This document shows, piece after piece, positions 1 to 5,842 of a stretch of 6,232 nt of DNA (its first letter is position 1; each line of letters begins with the position of its first letter). The notes under the pieces were generated by a model, which was not told where the DNA came from, searched no databases, and saw nothing but the letters and a program-made list of their open reading frames with translations. Source of the DNA: Peptococcaceae bacterium (GTDB taxonomy: Bacteria; Bacillota; Dehalobacteriia; UBA4068; UBA4997); assembly GCA_019421315.1 (NCBI GenBank), contig JAHZFN010000236.1, positions 1 through 6,232 on the forward strand, written 5' to 3'. Position numbers and translations under genes: made by a program.

Positions 1-2
1 AA

Positions 3-482
3 ACCCTTGATTATTTCGGTGTTAACGATGACATAACCAGAGCGGAATTGGTGGCAATTATCAACAGAGTTTTGGATTACAGGTCATTTTTGGACAGTTC
101 GCAAATTAAAGCTCTCGCTTTTTCCGATGTTGACAGCAGACACTGGGCATACAGCGAAATTCAAAAAGCCGTTTCCCGCGGTTATGTTTCGGGTTTTGAC
201 GATGGAACTTTTCAGCCGAACAAAGCTGTAACCAGGGCGGAAATGATGGCAGTTTTAAGCAGTGTTGCCAATTTACCGACCAAAACGGGCAGTCCGTTTG
301 CCGATTTGGAGATGAGCGGTTATAAATGGGCAAAACCCGCCATTGAAAACTGTTACAACGCAGGTCTTGCCAAAGGCATTACGAAAAATTCCTTTGCACC
401 GTCGCAAAACTTGACAAGGGGCGAAGCGGCTGTTTTTGTCAACCGTTGGCTCAGCAGCGGTTATTACGGCGAAAAAATATAA
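3..482 (+). CDS. SLH-domain surface protein, C-terminal part (5' end outside window)
   Basis: This is the C-terminal end of a protein anchored to the cell surface by S-layer-homology repeats. The frame is open from position 3 with no stop, and SLH sequence is already present before the first possible start codon (TTG at 48), so the true start lies upstream of the window. Three SLH repeats are visible. The first is partial and ends in DDITRAELVAIINRVL (about nt 27-77). The second begins FSDVDSRHWAYSEIQKA and carries VTRAE (about nt 120-285). The third begins FADLEMSGYKWAKPAIEN and carries LTRGE (about nt 297-455). The TRAE-type motif at the end of each repeat is the family's signature and is known to bind pyruvylated secondary cell-wall polymer. 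A C-terminal SLH triplet is the usual arrangement in Gram-positive exported enzymes and S-layer proteins. The protein's main function would be set by the missing N-terminal part. The gene ends at a TAA followed by a strong hairpin. Confidence 0.9.
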   Translation, partial: TLDYFGVNDDITRAELVAIINRVLDYRSFLDSSQIKALAFSDVDSRHWAYSEIQKAVSRGYVSGFDDGTFQPNKAVTRAEMMAVLSSVANLPTKTGSPFADLEMSGYKWAKPAIENCYNAGLAKGITKNSFAPSQNLTRGEAAVFVNRWLSSGYYGEKI

Positions 483-517
483 AAATTATTTTGATAATAA
501 TTATTTTATAATAATAA

Positions 518-558
518 AAAATCATATTGCCGCAGCTTGCTTGCGGCAATATGATTTT
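518..558 (+). terminator. Strong hairpin, likely terminator after the SLH gene
   Basis: A perfect 17-bp inverted repeat (518-534 with 542-558; core ATCATATTGCCGCA / TGCGGCAATATGAT) encloses a 7-nt loop. It begins 35 nt after the SLH stop codon. The stem ends in a short run of four T and is preceded by a run of A, so it could act in either direction, although the T tract on the + side is short. It most likely ends transcription of the SLH gene and isolates it from the next unit. Confidence 0.75.
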
Positions 559-627
559 GCGGGAATTTCGGCATTTGGCTGAAATTTATGAAACAATCTG
601 TAAATTGGCAGATAAGCCTTTGGGGCA

Positions 628-647
628 AAGTTTTATAAAGTTTTATA
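628..647 (+). repeat. Tandem 10-bp repeat upstream of the DUF2284 gene
   Basis: The 10-mer AAGTTTTATA occurs twice head to tail (628-637 and 638-647), ending 6 nt before the GAGGA ribosome site of the next gene. Its A/T-rich TTTATA elements could serve as a -10 region, but no convincing -35 box sits at proper spacing: TTGGCA at 605-610 is too far from the best -10 candidate. Whether it is promoter, leader or chance is open. Confidence 0.5.
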
Positions 648-663
648 TAGAATGAGGAAAAAT

Positions 664-1155
664 ATGGAAAAATACGTGGATTATTTACTGCAAAACGGGG
701 CGGTTGCCGCCAAAATCATTAAAGCGGCAACTGTTGAAACTGCCGCTTGGACAGTTTTTCGCTGTCATTATGGCTGTGATTTTTATGGTAAAAGCCATTG
801 CTGTCCGCCGAAAGCTCCCACTTGGCAGCAAACCAAGGATATGCTGGCTTGTTTTGAATACGGCGTTTTGTTCAGCTCTCATCATATGGACGAGATTAAG
901 CCTTTGGCATTGGAAACGGCTCGCAGGGCGTTTTTGGACGGCAATTACAAAACCATTGCTTTCGGGGCAGGACCGTGTACCATATGCAAGGTTTGCAATA
1001 CCGAACATTGCAACTTTCCGAAAAAAGCAATACCGTCCATGGAGGCCTGTGGCATTGACGTTTTTGCCACAGCCCGCAATAACGGCTTTGAAATCAACAC
1101 ATTACAGCAACGAGGCGAAACCGCCAACTATTTCGGTTTGGTTATGATAAAGTGA
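664..1155 (+). CDS. DUF2284 (COG5423-like) putative metal-binding protein
   Basis: A small soluble cysteine-rich protein of 163 residues, assigned to the DUF2284 family of predicted metal-binding proteins, whose biochemical role is not established. It has ten cysteines. An N-terminal group is C34-x3-C38 followed by the C46-C47 pair in SHCCPP. A second group is C105-x2-C108-x2-C111-x4-C116 within GPCTICKVC, with C129 following. This spacing suggests an iron-sulfur or zinc site, which is inference. There is no signal peptide or membrane segment. The start was placed at ATG 664 because GAGGA at 654-658 lies 5 nt upstream of it; the in-frame ATG at 652 would add four residues (MRKN) but has no ribosome site and overlaps that GAGGA. 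The gene is first in a + strand set with a flavoprotein and an alcohol dehydrogenase, the next gene starting 49 nt downstream, so a redox-related role is plausible but unproven. Confidence 0.85.
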   Translation: MEKYVDYLLQNGAVAAKIIKAATVETAAWTVFRCHYGCDFYGKSHCCPPKAPTWQQTKDMLACFEYGVLFSSHHMDEIKPLALETARRAFLDGNYKTIAFGAGPCTICKVCNTEHCNFPKKAIPSMEACGIDVFATARNNGFEINTLQQRGETANYFGLVMIK

Positions 1156-1180
1156 TAAAACAAATACTATACGATAAATT

Positions 1181-1198
1181 AAGGAGATAGTAAAGGAG
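1181..1198 (+). promoter_or_regulatory. Two consecutive Shine-Dalgarno-like sites before the flavoprotein gene
   Basis: AAGGAG (1181-1186) and AAAGGAG (1192-1198) lie in tandem ahead of the ATG at 1205. The second has a normal 6-nt spacing and decides this start over the in-frame ATG at 1217. The first lies 18 nt from the start, too far to serve it directly, and no start codon follows it at usable distance. It may be a standby ribosome-binding site or a remnant. Confidence 0.6.
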
Positions 1199-1204
1199 AA
1201 TTTT

Positions 1205-1678
1205 ATGCAGAACCGAATGGAAAATCATCAATTAACGGCGGAACAAACGGAAAATTTATTGAAAAAATGCCAAGTCGGTTCTTTGGCCACTGTCAACGCT
1301 GACGGTACGCCGTATATAACGCCCGTGCATTATGCTTTTAACCAAGGCGCCGTTTACATTCACGGGTTGCCTTGCGGGCAGAAATTTGATAATTTACAGC
1401 AAAATCCCAACGTTTCCTTTAATGTATATGATATGGTTGGTTTGATTTATAATTCCGACGGCAATCCCTGTAATATCAATACGGAATATGAAAGTGCGGT
1501 TATCAGCGGCAAAGCCGAATTGGTTGAGAATTTGGAGGAGAAAAACAGGGCATTACGTCTGATTGTGGAAAAATACACGCCTGAGCTGACAGACAAAGAG
1601 TTGCCTGAAAGAGCCGTTGTAGGTACTGCCGTTATCAAAATCAAAGCTGAAAAAATTACGGCGAAATACTATAAATAA
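1205..1678 (+). CDS. NimA-like / pyridoxamine 5'-phosphate oxidase-family flavin-binding protein
   Basis: A 157-residue single-domain protein of the FMN-binding split-barrel (PNPOx) superfamily, in the branch that includes NimA-type nitroimidazole reductase relatives (COG3467-like). The N-terminal barrel is recognisable: GSLATVNADGTPYITPVHYAF at residues 25-45, AVYIHGLPCGQKFDNLQQNP at 49-68, then the strand VSFNVYD at 70-76. The C-terminal part has the family's SGKAELVENLEEKNRAL pattern and the closing strand VIKIKAEKITAKYYK. The length is normal and the protein appears intact. Members bind FMN, or sometimes F420 or heme, and usually form cytosolic dimers; the physiological substrate is often unknown and is not given here. 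True PNPOx activity in vitamin B6 synthesis is unlikely, because this is the short NimA-like form. The start at 1205 is supported by AAAGGAG 6 nt upstream. The gene lies 49 nt after the DUF2284 gene and 63 nt before the alcohol dehydrogenase, suggesting an operon. Confidence 0.87.
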   Translation: MQNRMENHQLTAEQTENLLKKCQVGSLATVNADGTPYITPVHYAFNQGAVYIHGLPCGQKFDNLQQNPNVSFNVYDMVGLIYNSDGNPCNINTEYESAVISGKAELVENLEEKNRALRLIVEKYTPELTDKELPERAVVGTAVIKIKAEKITAKYYK

Positions 1679-1741
1679 AAATTAGATTAAGCAAAATTTT
1701 TGACAGATGTTTGTTAACAGCAAATTAAGGAGGTTTGTTTT

Positions 1742-2932
1742 ATGGATAATTTTACATTTTGCAGTCCGACCAAATTTATTTTCGGCAAAGGCACTCACAA
1801 GGAAGTGGGAAAATATATTAAGGAATACGGCGGCAAAAAGGTTTTGCTCCATTACGGCGGCGGTTCCATCAAACGCAACGGCGTTTATGACGATGTCGTT
1901 GCTTCTTTGCGGGAAAACGGCGTTGCTTTTGCGGAGCTGGGCGGCGTTCAGCCCAATCCCGTAAGCGGCAAGGTTTACGAAGGCATCGACTTGTGCCGGC
2001 GAGAAAATATTGATTTTATTCTGGCGGTCGGCGGCGGCTCTGCCATTGATTCTGCCAAAGCCATTGCTGCAGGCGTTTGCTATGACGGTGATTTTCTCGA
2101 TTTTTACCGAGGCACTGCCAAAATTCAAAAAGCGCTGCCTGTTGCCACCGTTTTGACAATTCCTGCGGCAGGCAGTGAGGGTTCCCCCAACACTGTTATC
2201 ACAGATGAAAAAACTCTTGTGAAAAAAGGTGCCAAATCCGATTTGCTACGCCCCGTTTTTTCGGTGCTAAATCCCGAAACCTGCTATACATTGCCAACAT
2301 ACCAAAGCATGTGCGGCTGTTCGGATATTATGGCGCATATTTTCGAAAGGTATTTTACCAATACGCAGAATGTTGAAATTACAGACCGTTTTTGCGAGGC
2401 AGTTCTTTTGACCATTATCAAAGAGGCGCCTAAGGTTAAAGCCAATCCCAAGGATTACGAGGCGCAGGCCAATGTCATGTGGGCGGGAATGGTTGCCCAT
2501 AACAATCTTTGCGGTGTCGGCAGACGGCAGGATTGGGGAACGCACGCCATGGAACACCAGCTTTCCGCTCATTACGGTGTTGCCCACGGCGCAGGCTTGG
2601 CGGTTATGTTCCCGGCTTGGATGAGGTATGTTCTGGAGCACGATGTTGACCGTTTTGCCCAAATTGCCGTTCGGGTTTGGGGATGTGAGCTGAATGAAGC
2701 TGACCCCAAAGCCACCGCCTTGGCAGGCATTGCCAAATACGAAGAATTTTTGCAGTCTCTGGGTTTGCCCCTTTCCTTTGCGGAAATCGGCGCCAAAGAG
2801 GAAGATATACCAAAATTGATTTCCACCATGGGCATTACCTCCGCAAATGCCGAAAATCCTGTTCATACCGGTGATTTTGTGCCGCTTTTTGCCGAAGATG
2901 TTGCGAAAATTTACAAATTAGCCTGCAAATAA
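1742..2932 (+). CDS. Iron-containing alcohol dehydrogenase, butanol dehydrogenase (BdhA/YqhD) type
   Basis: Catalyses NAD(P)H-dependent interconversion of aldehydes or ketones and alcohols in the cytosol. The 396-residue length fits the group III iron-ADH family. The N-terminal nucleotide-binding domain shows HYGGGSIKRNGVYDDV (37-52) and AVGGGSAIDSAKAIAAG (95-111). The C-terminal helical metal domain carries the four expected metal ligands: D195 and H199 (CSDIMAHIFE), H268 (WGTHAMEHQ) and H282 (YGVAHGAGL). Their spacing matches YqhD D194/H198/H267/H281, so the enzyme appears catalytically intact. The GGGSIKRNG loop is typical of the butanol-dehydrogenase/YqhD branch but does not decide NADH against NADPH, nor the substrate. 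In fermenters such enzymes reoxidise NAD(P)H by reducing butyraldehyde or other aldehydes, or detoxify aldehydes. AAGGAGG at 1727-1733 with 8-nt spacing supports the start. It is last in the + strand trio and is followed by a hairpin at 2978-3005. Confidence 0.93.
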   Translation: MDNFTFCSPTKFIFGKGTHKEVGKYIKEYGGKKVLLHYGGGSIKRNGVYDDVVASLRENGVAFAELGGVQPNPVSGKVYEGIDLCRRENIDFILAVGGGSAIDSAKAIAAGVCYDGDFLDFYRGTAKIQKALPVATVLTIPAAGSEGSPNTVITDEKTLVKKGAKSDLLRPVFSVLNPETCYTLPTYQSMCGCSDIMAHIFERYFTNTQNVEITDRFCEAVLLTIIKEAPKVKANPKDYEAQANVMWAGMVAHNNLCGVGRRQDWGTHAMEHQLSAHYGVAHGAGLAVMFPAWMRYVLEHDVDRFAQIAVRVWGCELNEADPKATALAGIAKYEEFLQSLGLPLSFAEIGAKEEDIPKLISTMGITSANAENPVHTGDFVPLFAEDVAKIYKLACK

Positions 2933-2977
2933 AGAATAACAAATAAAAAAAACAAATAAAAATCATTGTAACTTAAA

Positions 2978-3005
2978 AAGCCACAGCCTGAATAGGCTGT
3001 GGCTT
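2978..3005. terminator. Bidirectional intrinsic terminator between convergent genes
   Basis: A perfect 12-bp stem (AAGCCACAGCCT, 2978-2989, with AGGCTGTGGCTT, 2994-3005) closes a 4-nt loop. On the minus strand the stem runs into five T (complement of 2975-2979) and so makes a good terminator for the acyl-CoA synthetase unit, whose stop lies 37 nt away. On the + strand it is followed only by GCTTT, a weaker T tract, but it sits 45 nt after the alcohol dehydrogenase stop and probably serves that gene too. Confidence 0.85.
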
Positions 3006-3019
3006 GCTTTATCTCGTTA

Positions 3020-3045
3020 AAACAATATTAGATGAAACAATATTA
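3020..3045. repeat. Short direct repeat at the 3' end of the synthetase gene
   Basis: AAACAATATTA occurs at 3020-3030 and again at 3035-3045 with GATG between, as if a 15-bp unit had been partly duplicated. The second copy contains the stop codon of the minus-strand synthetase gene. This may be a small slippage duplication; no function is implied. Confidence 0.55.
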
Positions 3046-5061
3046 AAGAATAATTCTGGCATCGGCAATGGTTACGCCGTTTTCGTAAACCATAACGGGG
3101 TTCAAATCAACCTCCACAATGTCGGGGTAGAGGTAGGGCAGTTTGGAAAACTCCGTCATGGTTTTTGCCAAGGCTCGGATATTTTTCGGTTTGCTGCCTC
3201 TGGTGCCTGCCAAAAGGGGATAGGCGGTGATGGATTTTATCATTTCTATGGCTTCCGTTTCGTTGATGGGAGCAATTTTTAAAGCAATATCTTTGAAGAT
3301 TTCGCTGTATATGCCGCCCAGACCGAACAGTACAACGGGACCGAAAGCGGGATCTCTTTTCAAACCGAGTATAACTTCAATGCCGTCTTGCTTCAGCATT
3401 GGGTAGACCATGACGCCTTGGAAATCTGCGCCGCCGATTTTCTGCAAATCTTTGTAGGCTTCAACGGCTTTTTCGTAATTTTTGATATTCAGTTTAACTC
3501 CGCCGACGTCGCTTTTGTGAATAATTTTCGGAGAAACAATTTTTAAAACAACGGGATAACCGATGCGTTCGCAAATATCACGCAGTTCGTCCAAATTTTG
3601 GGCAAAGCCATTGGTAGGAACGGGCAGGCTGGAATTTTTCAAAAGCTCCATAACCCGGTTTTCGGGCAAAGCCTTGTGGTGTCCCAGAGAACCGATGGCG
3701 TCTGGAGTTTCGGCGTTTTGCTCCTCTTTGTCCAGATGTTTGTAATAATTCAAAAATTTGCGGAAAACCCACATACATTCTTCGCCCGTTGTGAAGTTGG
3801 GAATACCGCTTTGGTAAAGATAAGCCAAACATTCCTTAATATCAGGACCGACCGTAAAATTGGTTATGATCGGTTTGTCTGTAACCTTTGCTGCTTCTAC
3901 CACGGCTTCCGCCACAGGCATTGATTTCATATAATTTGTGCCGACGTAAATGACTACGGCACCGTCGTATTCGGGTAGGCAGTCAATCAGAACTTTTTTG
4001 TACCATTCGGCAGTTCCCTCAACGGTGATGTCGATGGGGTTGTTCAAACCTGCATGGGGCGGCAGATATTCCCGCAGCTTGGTTTTTGCTTCTTCCGAAA
4101 GGGGCTTGATATCCAAATGCAGCTCTTCGCCGCGGTCGCACGCCATGATGGCGGGACCGCCGGAGTTTGTTACCAGCATGATTTTTTTGCCCTCAATCAG
4201 CTTCATGGTGGAAAGGGCTTTGCAAAGACTGAACATTTCGGCGATGGTGTAAACACGGATTGCGCCGCATTCTTTCATGGCGATGTCATTAACTCTGTCT
4301 TCGCCCGCCATGGAACCTGTGTGGCTCATTGTGGCACGGCCGCCTGCTTTGGTGCGCCCCGATTTAATAACAACGACCGGTTTTTTCTTGGTAACCTCTT
4401 TCATAACGTCCATGAAACGATGGCCGTCTTTGATTTCTTCCAGGTAAAGCGCAATAACATCCGTTTCGTCATCATCCTTCAAATATTCCAGATAATCGGC
4501 GGCTTTCCAATCCAGGCTGTTGCCGAAGCTGACAAATTTGGAAATCCCCAAGCCCTGTTCTTTTGCCCAATCCATAAAAATACCGCCGATGGAACCGCTT
4601 TGGGAAATAAAAGCAACGTTGCCTTTTTGAGGCGTTGTTTCCAGCGTGCCGATTAAATTGTAGTGACTATTGATCAGACCTGCGCAGTTGGGACCCACAA
4701 AACGAATGCCGTATTTTCGGGCAACTGCCAATGTTTTTTCTTCGGCATCAGTGTTGCCCGCTTCTCGGAAACCGGATGTGATGATAACCGCCGCTTTAAT
4801 ACCGCCTTTGCCGCAGTCCTCCATGGCAGACGGCACCACGGCAACGGGGCAGGCGATAATTGCCATGTCAACGGGTTCCGTAACGTCGCAGACACTGGCG
4901 TAGCCTTTTCTTTCACCAACGCCCATTGCCTTGGGGTTGATGGGATAAACCTTGTCAAAACCGCCGTCCAAAAGGCGAGTGGTGATAATATTGCCGATTT
5001 TTCCGGGGCTGGCAGAACCGACAACGGCAATGCCCTTGGGGGTAAACAATGAATCAAACAT
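3043..5061 (-). CDS. ADP-forming acyl-CoA synthetase (acetate--CoA ligase type), fused alpha-beta
   Basis: Converts an acyl-CoA plus ADP and phosphate to free acid, CoA and ATP, conserving energy by substrate-level phosphorylation in the cytosol. Domains run in the usual fused order: a CoA-binding Rossmann domain at about 6-130 (IAVVGSASPGKIGN, FVGPNCAGLIN), a succinyl-CoA-ligase-like domain at about 148-290 (FISQSGSIGG; GRATMSHTGSMAG), a flavodoxin-like domain at about 293-440 (IMLVTNSGGPAIMACD), and a C-terminal ATP-grasp domain at about 462-672 (VVLKIVSPKIIHKSDVGGVK, DLNPV). H247 in SHTG matches the catalytic phosphohistidine and H515 in IIHKSD matches the second, phosphoryl-transferring histidine of archaeal enzymes, so the full relay appears present. 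The length of 672 is near that usual for single-chain forms. The start is supported by AAAGAGG 7 nt upstream. It follows iorB after 138 nt, pointing to arylacetyl-CoA as a likely substrate, although such enzymes often accept several acyl-CoAs. A protein acetyltransferase (Pat) is unlikely because no GNAT domain is present. Confidence 0.92.
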   Translation of the reverse strand: MFDSLFTPKGIAVVGSASPGKIGNIITTRLLDGGFDKVYPINPKAMGVGERKGYASVCDVTEPVDMAIIACPVAVVPSAMEDCGKGGIKAAVIITSGFREAGNTDAEEKTLAVARKYGIRFVGPNCAGLINSHYNLIGTLETTPQKGNVAFISQSGSIGGIFMDWAKEQGLGISKFVSFGNSLDWKAADYLEYLKDDDETDVIALYLEEIKDGHRFMDVMKEVTKKKPVVVIKSGRTKAGGRATMSHTGSMAGEDRVNDIAMKECGAIRVYTIAEMFSLCKALSTMKLIEGKKIMLVTNSGGPAIMACDRGEELHLDIKPLSEEAKTKLREYLPPHAGLNNPIDITVEGTAEWYKKVLIDCLPEYDGAVVIYVGTNYMKSMPVAEAVVEAAKVTDKPIITNFTVGPDIKECLAYLYQSGIPNFTTGEECMWVFRKFLNYYKHLDKEEQNAETPDAIGSLGHHKALPENRVMELLKNSSLPVPTNGFAQNLDELRDICERIGYPVVLKIVSPKIIHKSDVGGVKLNIKNYEKAVEAYKDLQKIGGADFQGVMVYPMLKQDGIEVILGLKRDPAFGPVVLFGLGGIYSEIFKDIALKIAPINETEAIEMIKSITAYPLLAGTRGSKPKNIRALAKTMTEFSKLPYLYPDIVEVDLNPVMVYENGVTIADARIIL

Positions 5062-5088
5062 TCAAGAACCTCTTTCTGTATATACCGA

Positions 5089-5126
5089 TTGCCAAAGAAA
5101 TGGTTTTGCTTACCACTTTTTGGCAA
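5089..5126 (-). promoter_or_regulatory. Stem-loop in the presumed leader of the synthetase mRNA
   Basis: TTGCCAAA (5089-5096) pairs with TTTGGCAA (5119-5126). Inside it, after an asymmetric internal loop, TGGT (5101-5104) pairs with ACCA (5112-5115) around a 7-nt loop. On the minus strand this lies 27-65 nt upstream of the synthetase start codon and does not include its ribosome site. It is not followed by a T run, so it is not a standard intrinsic terminator. It may stabilise, process or regulate the mRNA. It matches no riboswitch class that I recognise. Confidence 0.5.
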
Positions 5127-5139
5127 AATCAATCTGAAT

Positions 5140-5167
5140 AACTTAATAATATATGACGTGCTGTCAA
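5140..5167 (-). promoter_or_regulatory. Possible sigma-A-type promoter for the synthetase gene
   Basis: On the minus strand a perfect TTGACA (complement of 5162-5167) is followed after 16 nt by TAAGTT (complement of 5140-5145), a weak -10 that keeps only the key TA...T positions. The surrounding stretch is A/T-rich and lies about 80 nt upstream of the start codon. The weak -10 and overlap with a palindrome leave this tentative; the gene may equally be transcribed through from iorAB. Confidence 0.35.
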
Positions 5168-5187
5168 TAATTTGCATAATATTGACA
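5162..5187. promoter_or_regulatory. Palindrome overlapping a TTGACA box; candidate operator
   Basis: TGTCAATA (5162-5169) and TATTGACA (5180-5187) form a perfect 8-bp inverted repeat separated by 10 nt, giving a 26-bp two-fold symmetric site. The half-sites are spaced roughly one helical turn or more apart (18 nt repeat to repeat), as for a dimeric DNA-binding protein. It overlaps the -35 of the possible synthetase promoter, a typical position for a repressor. The alternative is a weak hairpin downstream of iorB. The regulator is not identified; the site is not a standard Rex or CcpA box. Confidence 0.45.
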
Positions 5188-5199
5188 TTGATTTGGGAA

Positions 5200-5802
5200 T
5201 CAGTTTTCTCTGGCTTTGGCAACTCCCGCATTGAATGCCAAAAGGTTTTGTTCTTTAACTTTAGGCCATTTTTTTGCGATGAGGTCTGCGATGAACTCGG
5301 CGGAAATCATTTCGCCCAGCTTGCTGTTGCCGACTGCCAAACCCAAAGCAAAGATGTTTTCCCGTACTTTAACGCCGTCAAATTCGGGAACGTCGTCATG
5401 GTTGCCGTAAATGAGCTTGGCGCCGTCTTCTTTGATGACGGTTTTGATGGCTGCCGTTTCAGGGTAGGAAGCTTTTTTCAGCATAACGTCTGTGGGCTGC
5501 CAAATGCCGCCGTATAAAACAAATTCGCCGTCCTTTTTCAAGTAGCGCAAAGCCTTTAAAGCCTCCGAGCTTTCCATGGCGATTGCCATATCGGCGGAGC
5601 CTGCCGGAATGGAAGGTCCGGCTGTTGGTTTGCCCAGGCGAATTTGAGCTTTAACAAAACCGCCTCGCTGACTCATGCCTTTGGTGGGAAAGTAGCTTAC
5701 GGCGATGTCCTTTGCCAAGGCTGCCTGACAGATGAAGTCGGCAATGGTGAGAATGCCCTGACCGCCGACGCCGACTAAATATATATCTAAAGATGTAGTC
5801 AT
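5200..5802 (-). CDS. iorB: Indolepyruvate ferredoxin oxidoreductase, beta subunit
   Basis: The smaller subunit of the oxygen-sensitive enzyme that oxidatively decarboxylates indolepyruvate and other aryl pyruvates to aryl-acetyl-CoA, CO2 and reduced ferredoxin. It corresponds to the gamma-type domain of 2-oxoacid:ferredoxin oxidoreductases. The 200-residue length is normal. The opening strand-loop IYLVGVGGQGILTIADFICQ carries GVGGQG at 11-16, and the conserved KGMSQRGG lies at 41-48 (PTKGMSQRGGFVKAQIRLG), both diagnostic. Later ADMAIAMESSEALKALRYLKKDG (about 70-92) is also family-typical. No cysteine cluster is present, as expected, because the iron-sulfur centres sit in IorA. The start is supported by GGAGG (complement of 5808-5812) 5 nt upstream. 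It lies 40 nt after iorA on the same strand, the usual iorAB order, and is followed after 138 nt by the acyl-CoA synthetase that could use its product. A 2-oxoglutarate or pyruvate oxidoreductase gamma subunit is less likely because of the iorA neighbour. Confidence 0.92.
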   Translation of the reverse strand: MTTSLDIYLVGVGGQGILTIADFICQAALAKDIAVSYFPTKGMSQRGGFVKAQIRLGKPTAGPSIPAGSADMAIAMESSEALKALRYLKKDGEFVLYGGIWQPTDVMLKKASYPETAAIKTVIKEDGAKLIYGNHDDVPEFDGVKVRENIFALGLAVGNSKLGEMISAEFIADLIAKKWPKVKEQNLLAFNAGVAKAREN

Positions 5803-5842
5803 AATATCCTCCGAAATTTTATTAAATTAGTTATGTGCCGAA

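Noticed and set aside
48..482. SLH gene as a complete short protein starting at TTG 48
   Set aside because: The SLH frame continues unbroken upstream to position 3 with recognisable SLH residues, so the gene is cut by the window edge.
652..663. ATG at 652 as start of the DUF2284 gene
   Set aside because: It has no ribosome site and overlaps the GAGGA that fits ATG 664.
1700..1728. TTGACA at 1700-1705 as a separate promoter for the alcohol dehydrogenase
   Set aside because: The sequence 16-18 nt downstream has no acceptable -10 (AATTAA region), so it was not listed; read-through from the upstream genes is simpler.
1682..2128. Minus-strand open frame of 148 codons near the start of the alcohol dehydrogenase
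   Set aside because: Antisense to the nucleotide-binding domain of the dehydrogenase, with no homology or ribosome site evident.
2267..2866. Minus-strand open frame of 199 codons opposite the alcohol dehydrogenase
   Set aside because: An antisense shadow of a gene with all catalytic residues intact; no ribosome site or recognisable motif.
4054..4656. Long + strand open frame of 200 codons opposite the synthetase
   Set aside because: It lies wholly inside a clearly recognised minus-strand gene, resembles no family and is Phe/His/Asn-rich as expected for an antisense shadow.
5089..5126. Stem-loop as an intrinsic terminator for iorAB
   Set aside because: On the minus strand the stem is followed by TCGGTATATA, not a T run.
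4674..5231. Minus-strand open frame of 185 codons spanning the iorB-synthetase gap
   Set aside because: It overlaps the synthetase in another frame and shows no domain; the synthetase frame carries the CoA-binding motifs.
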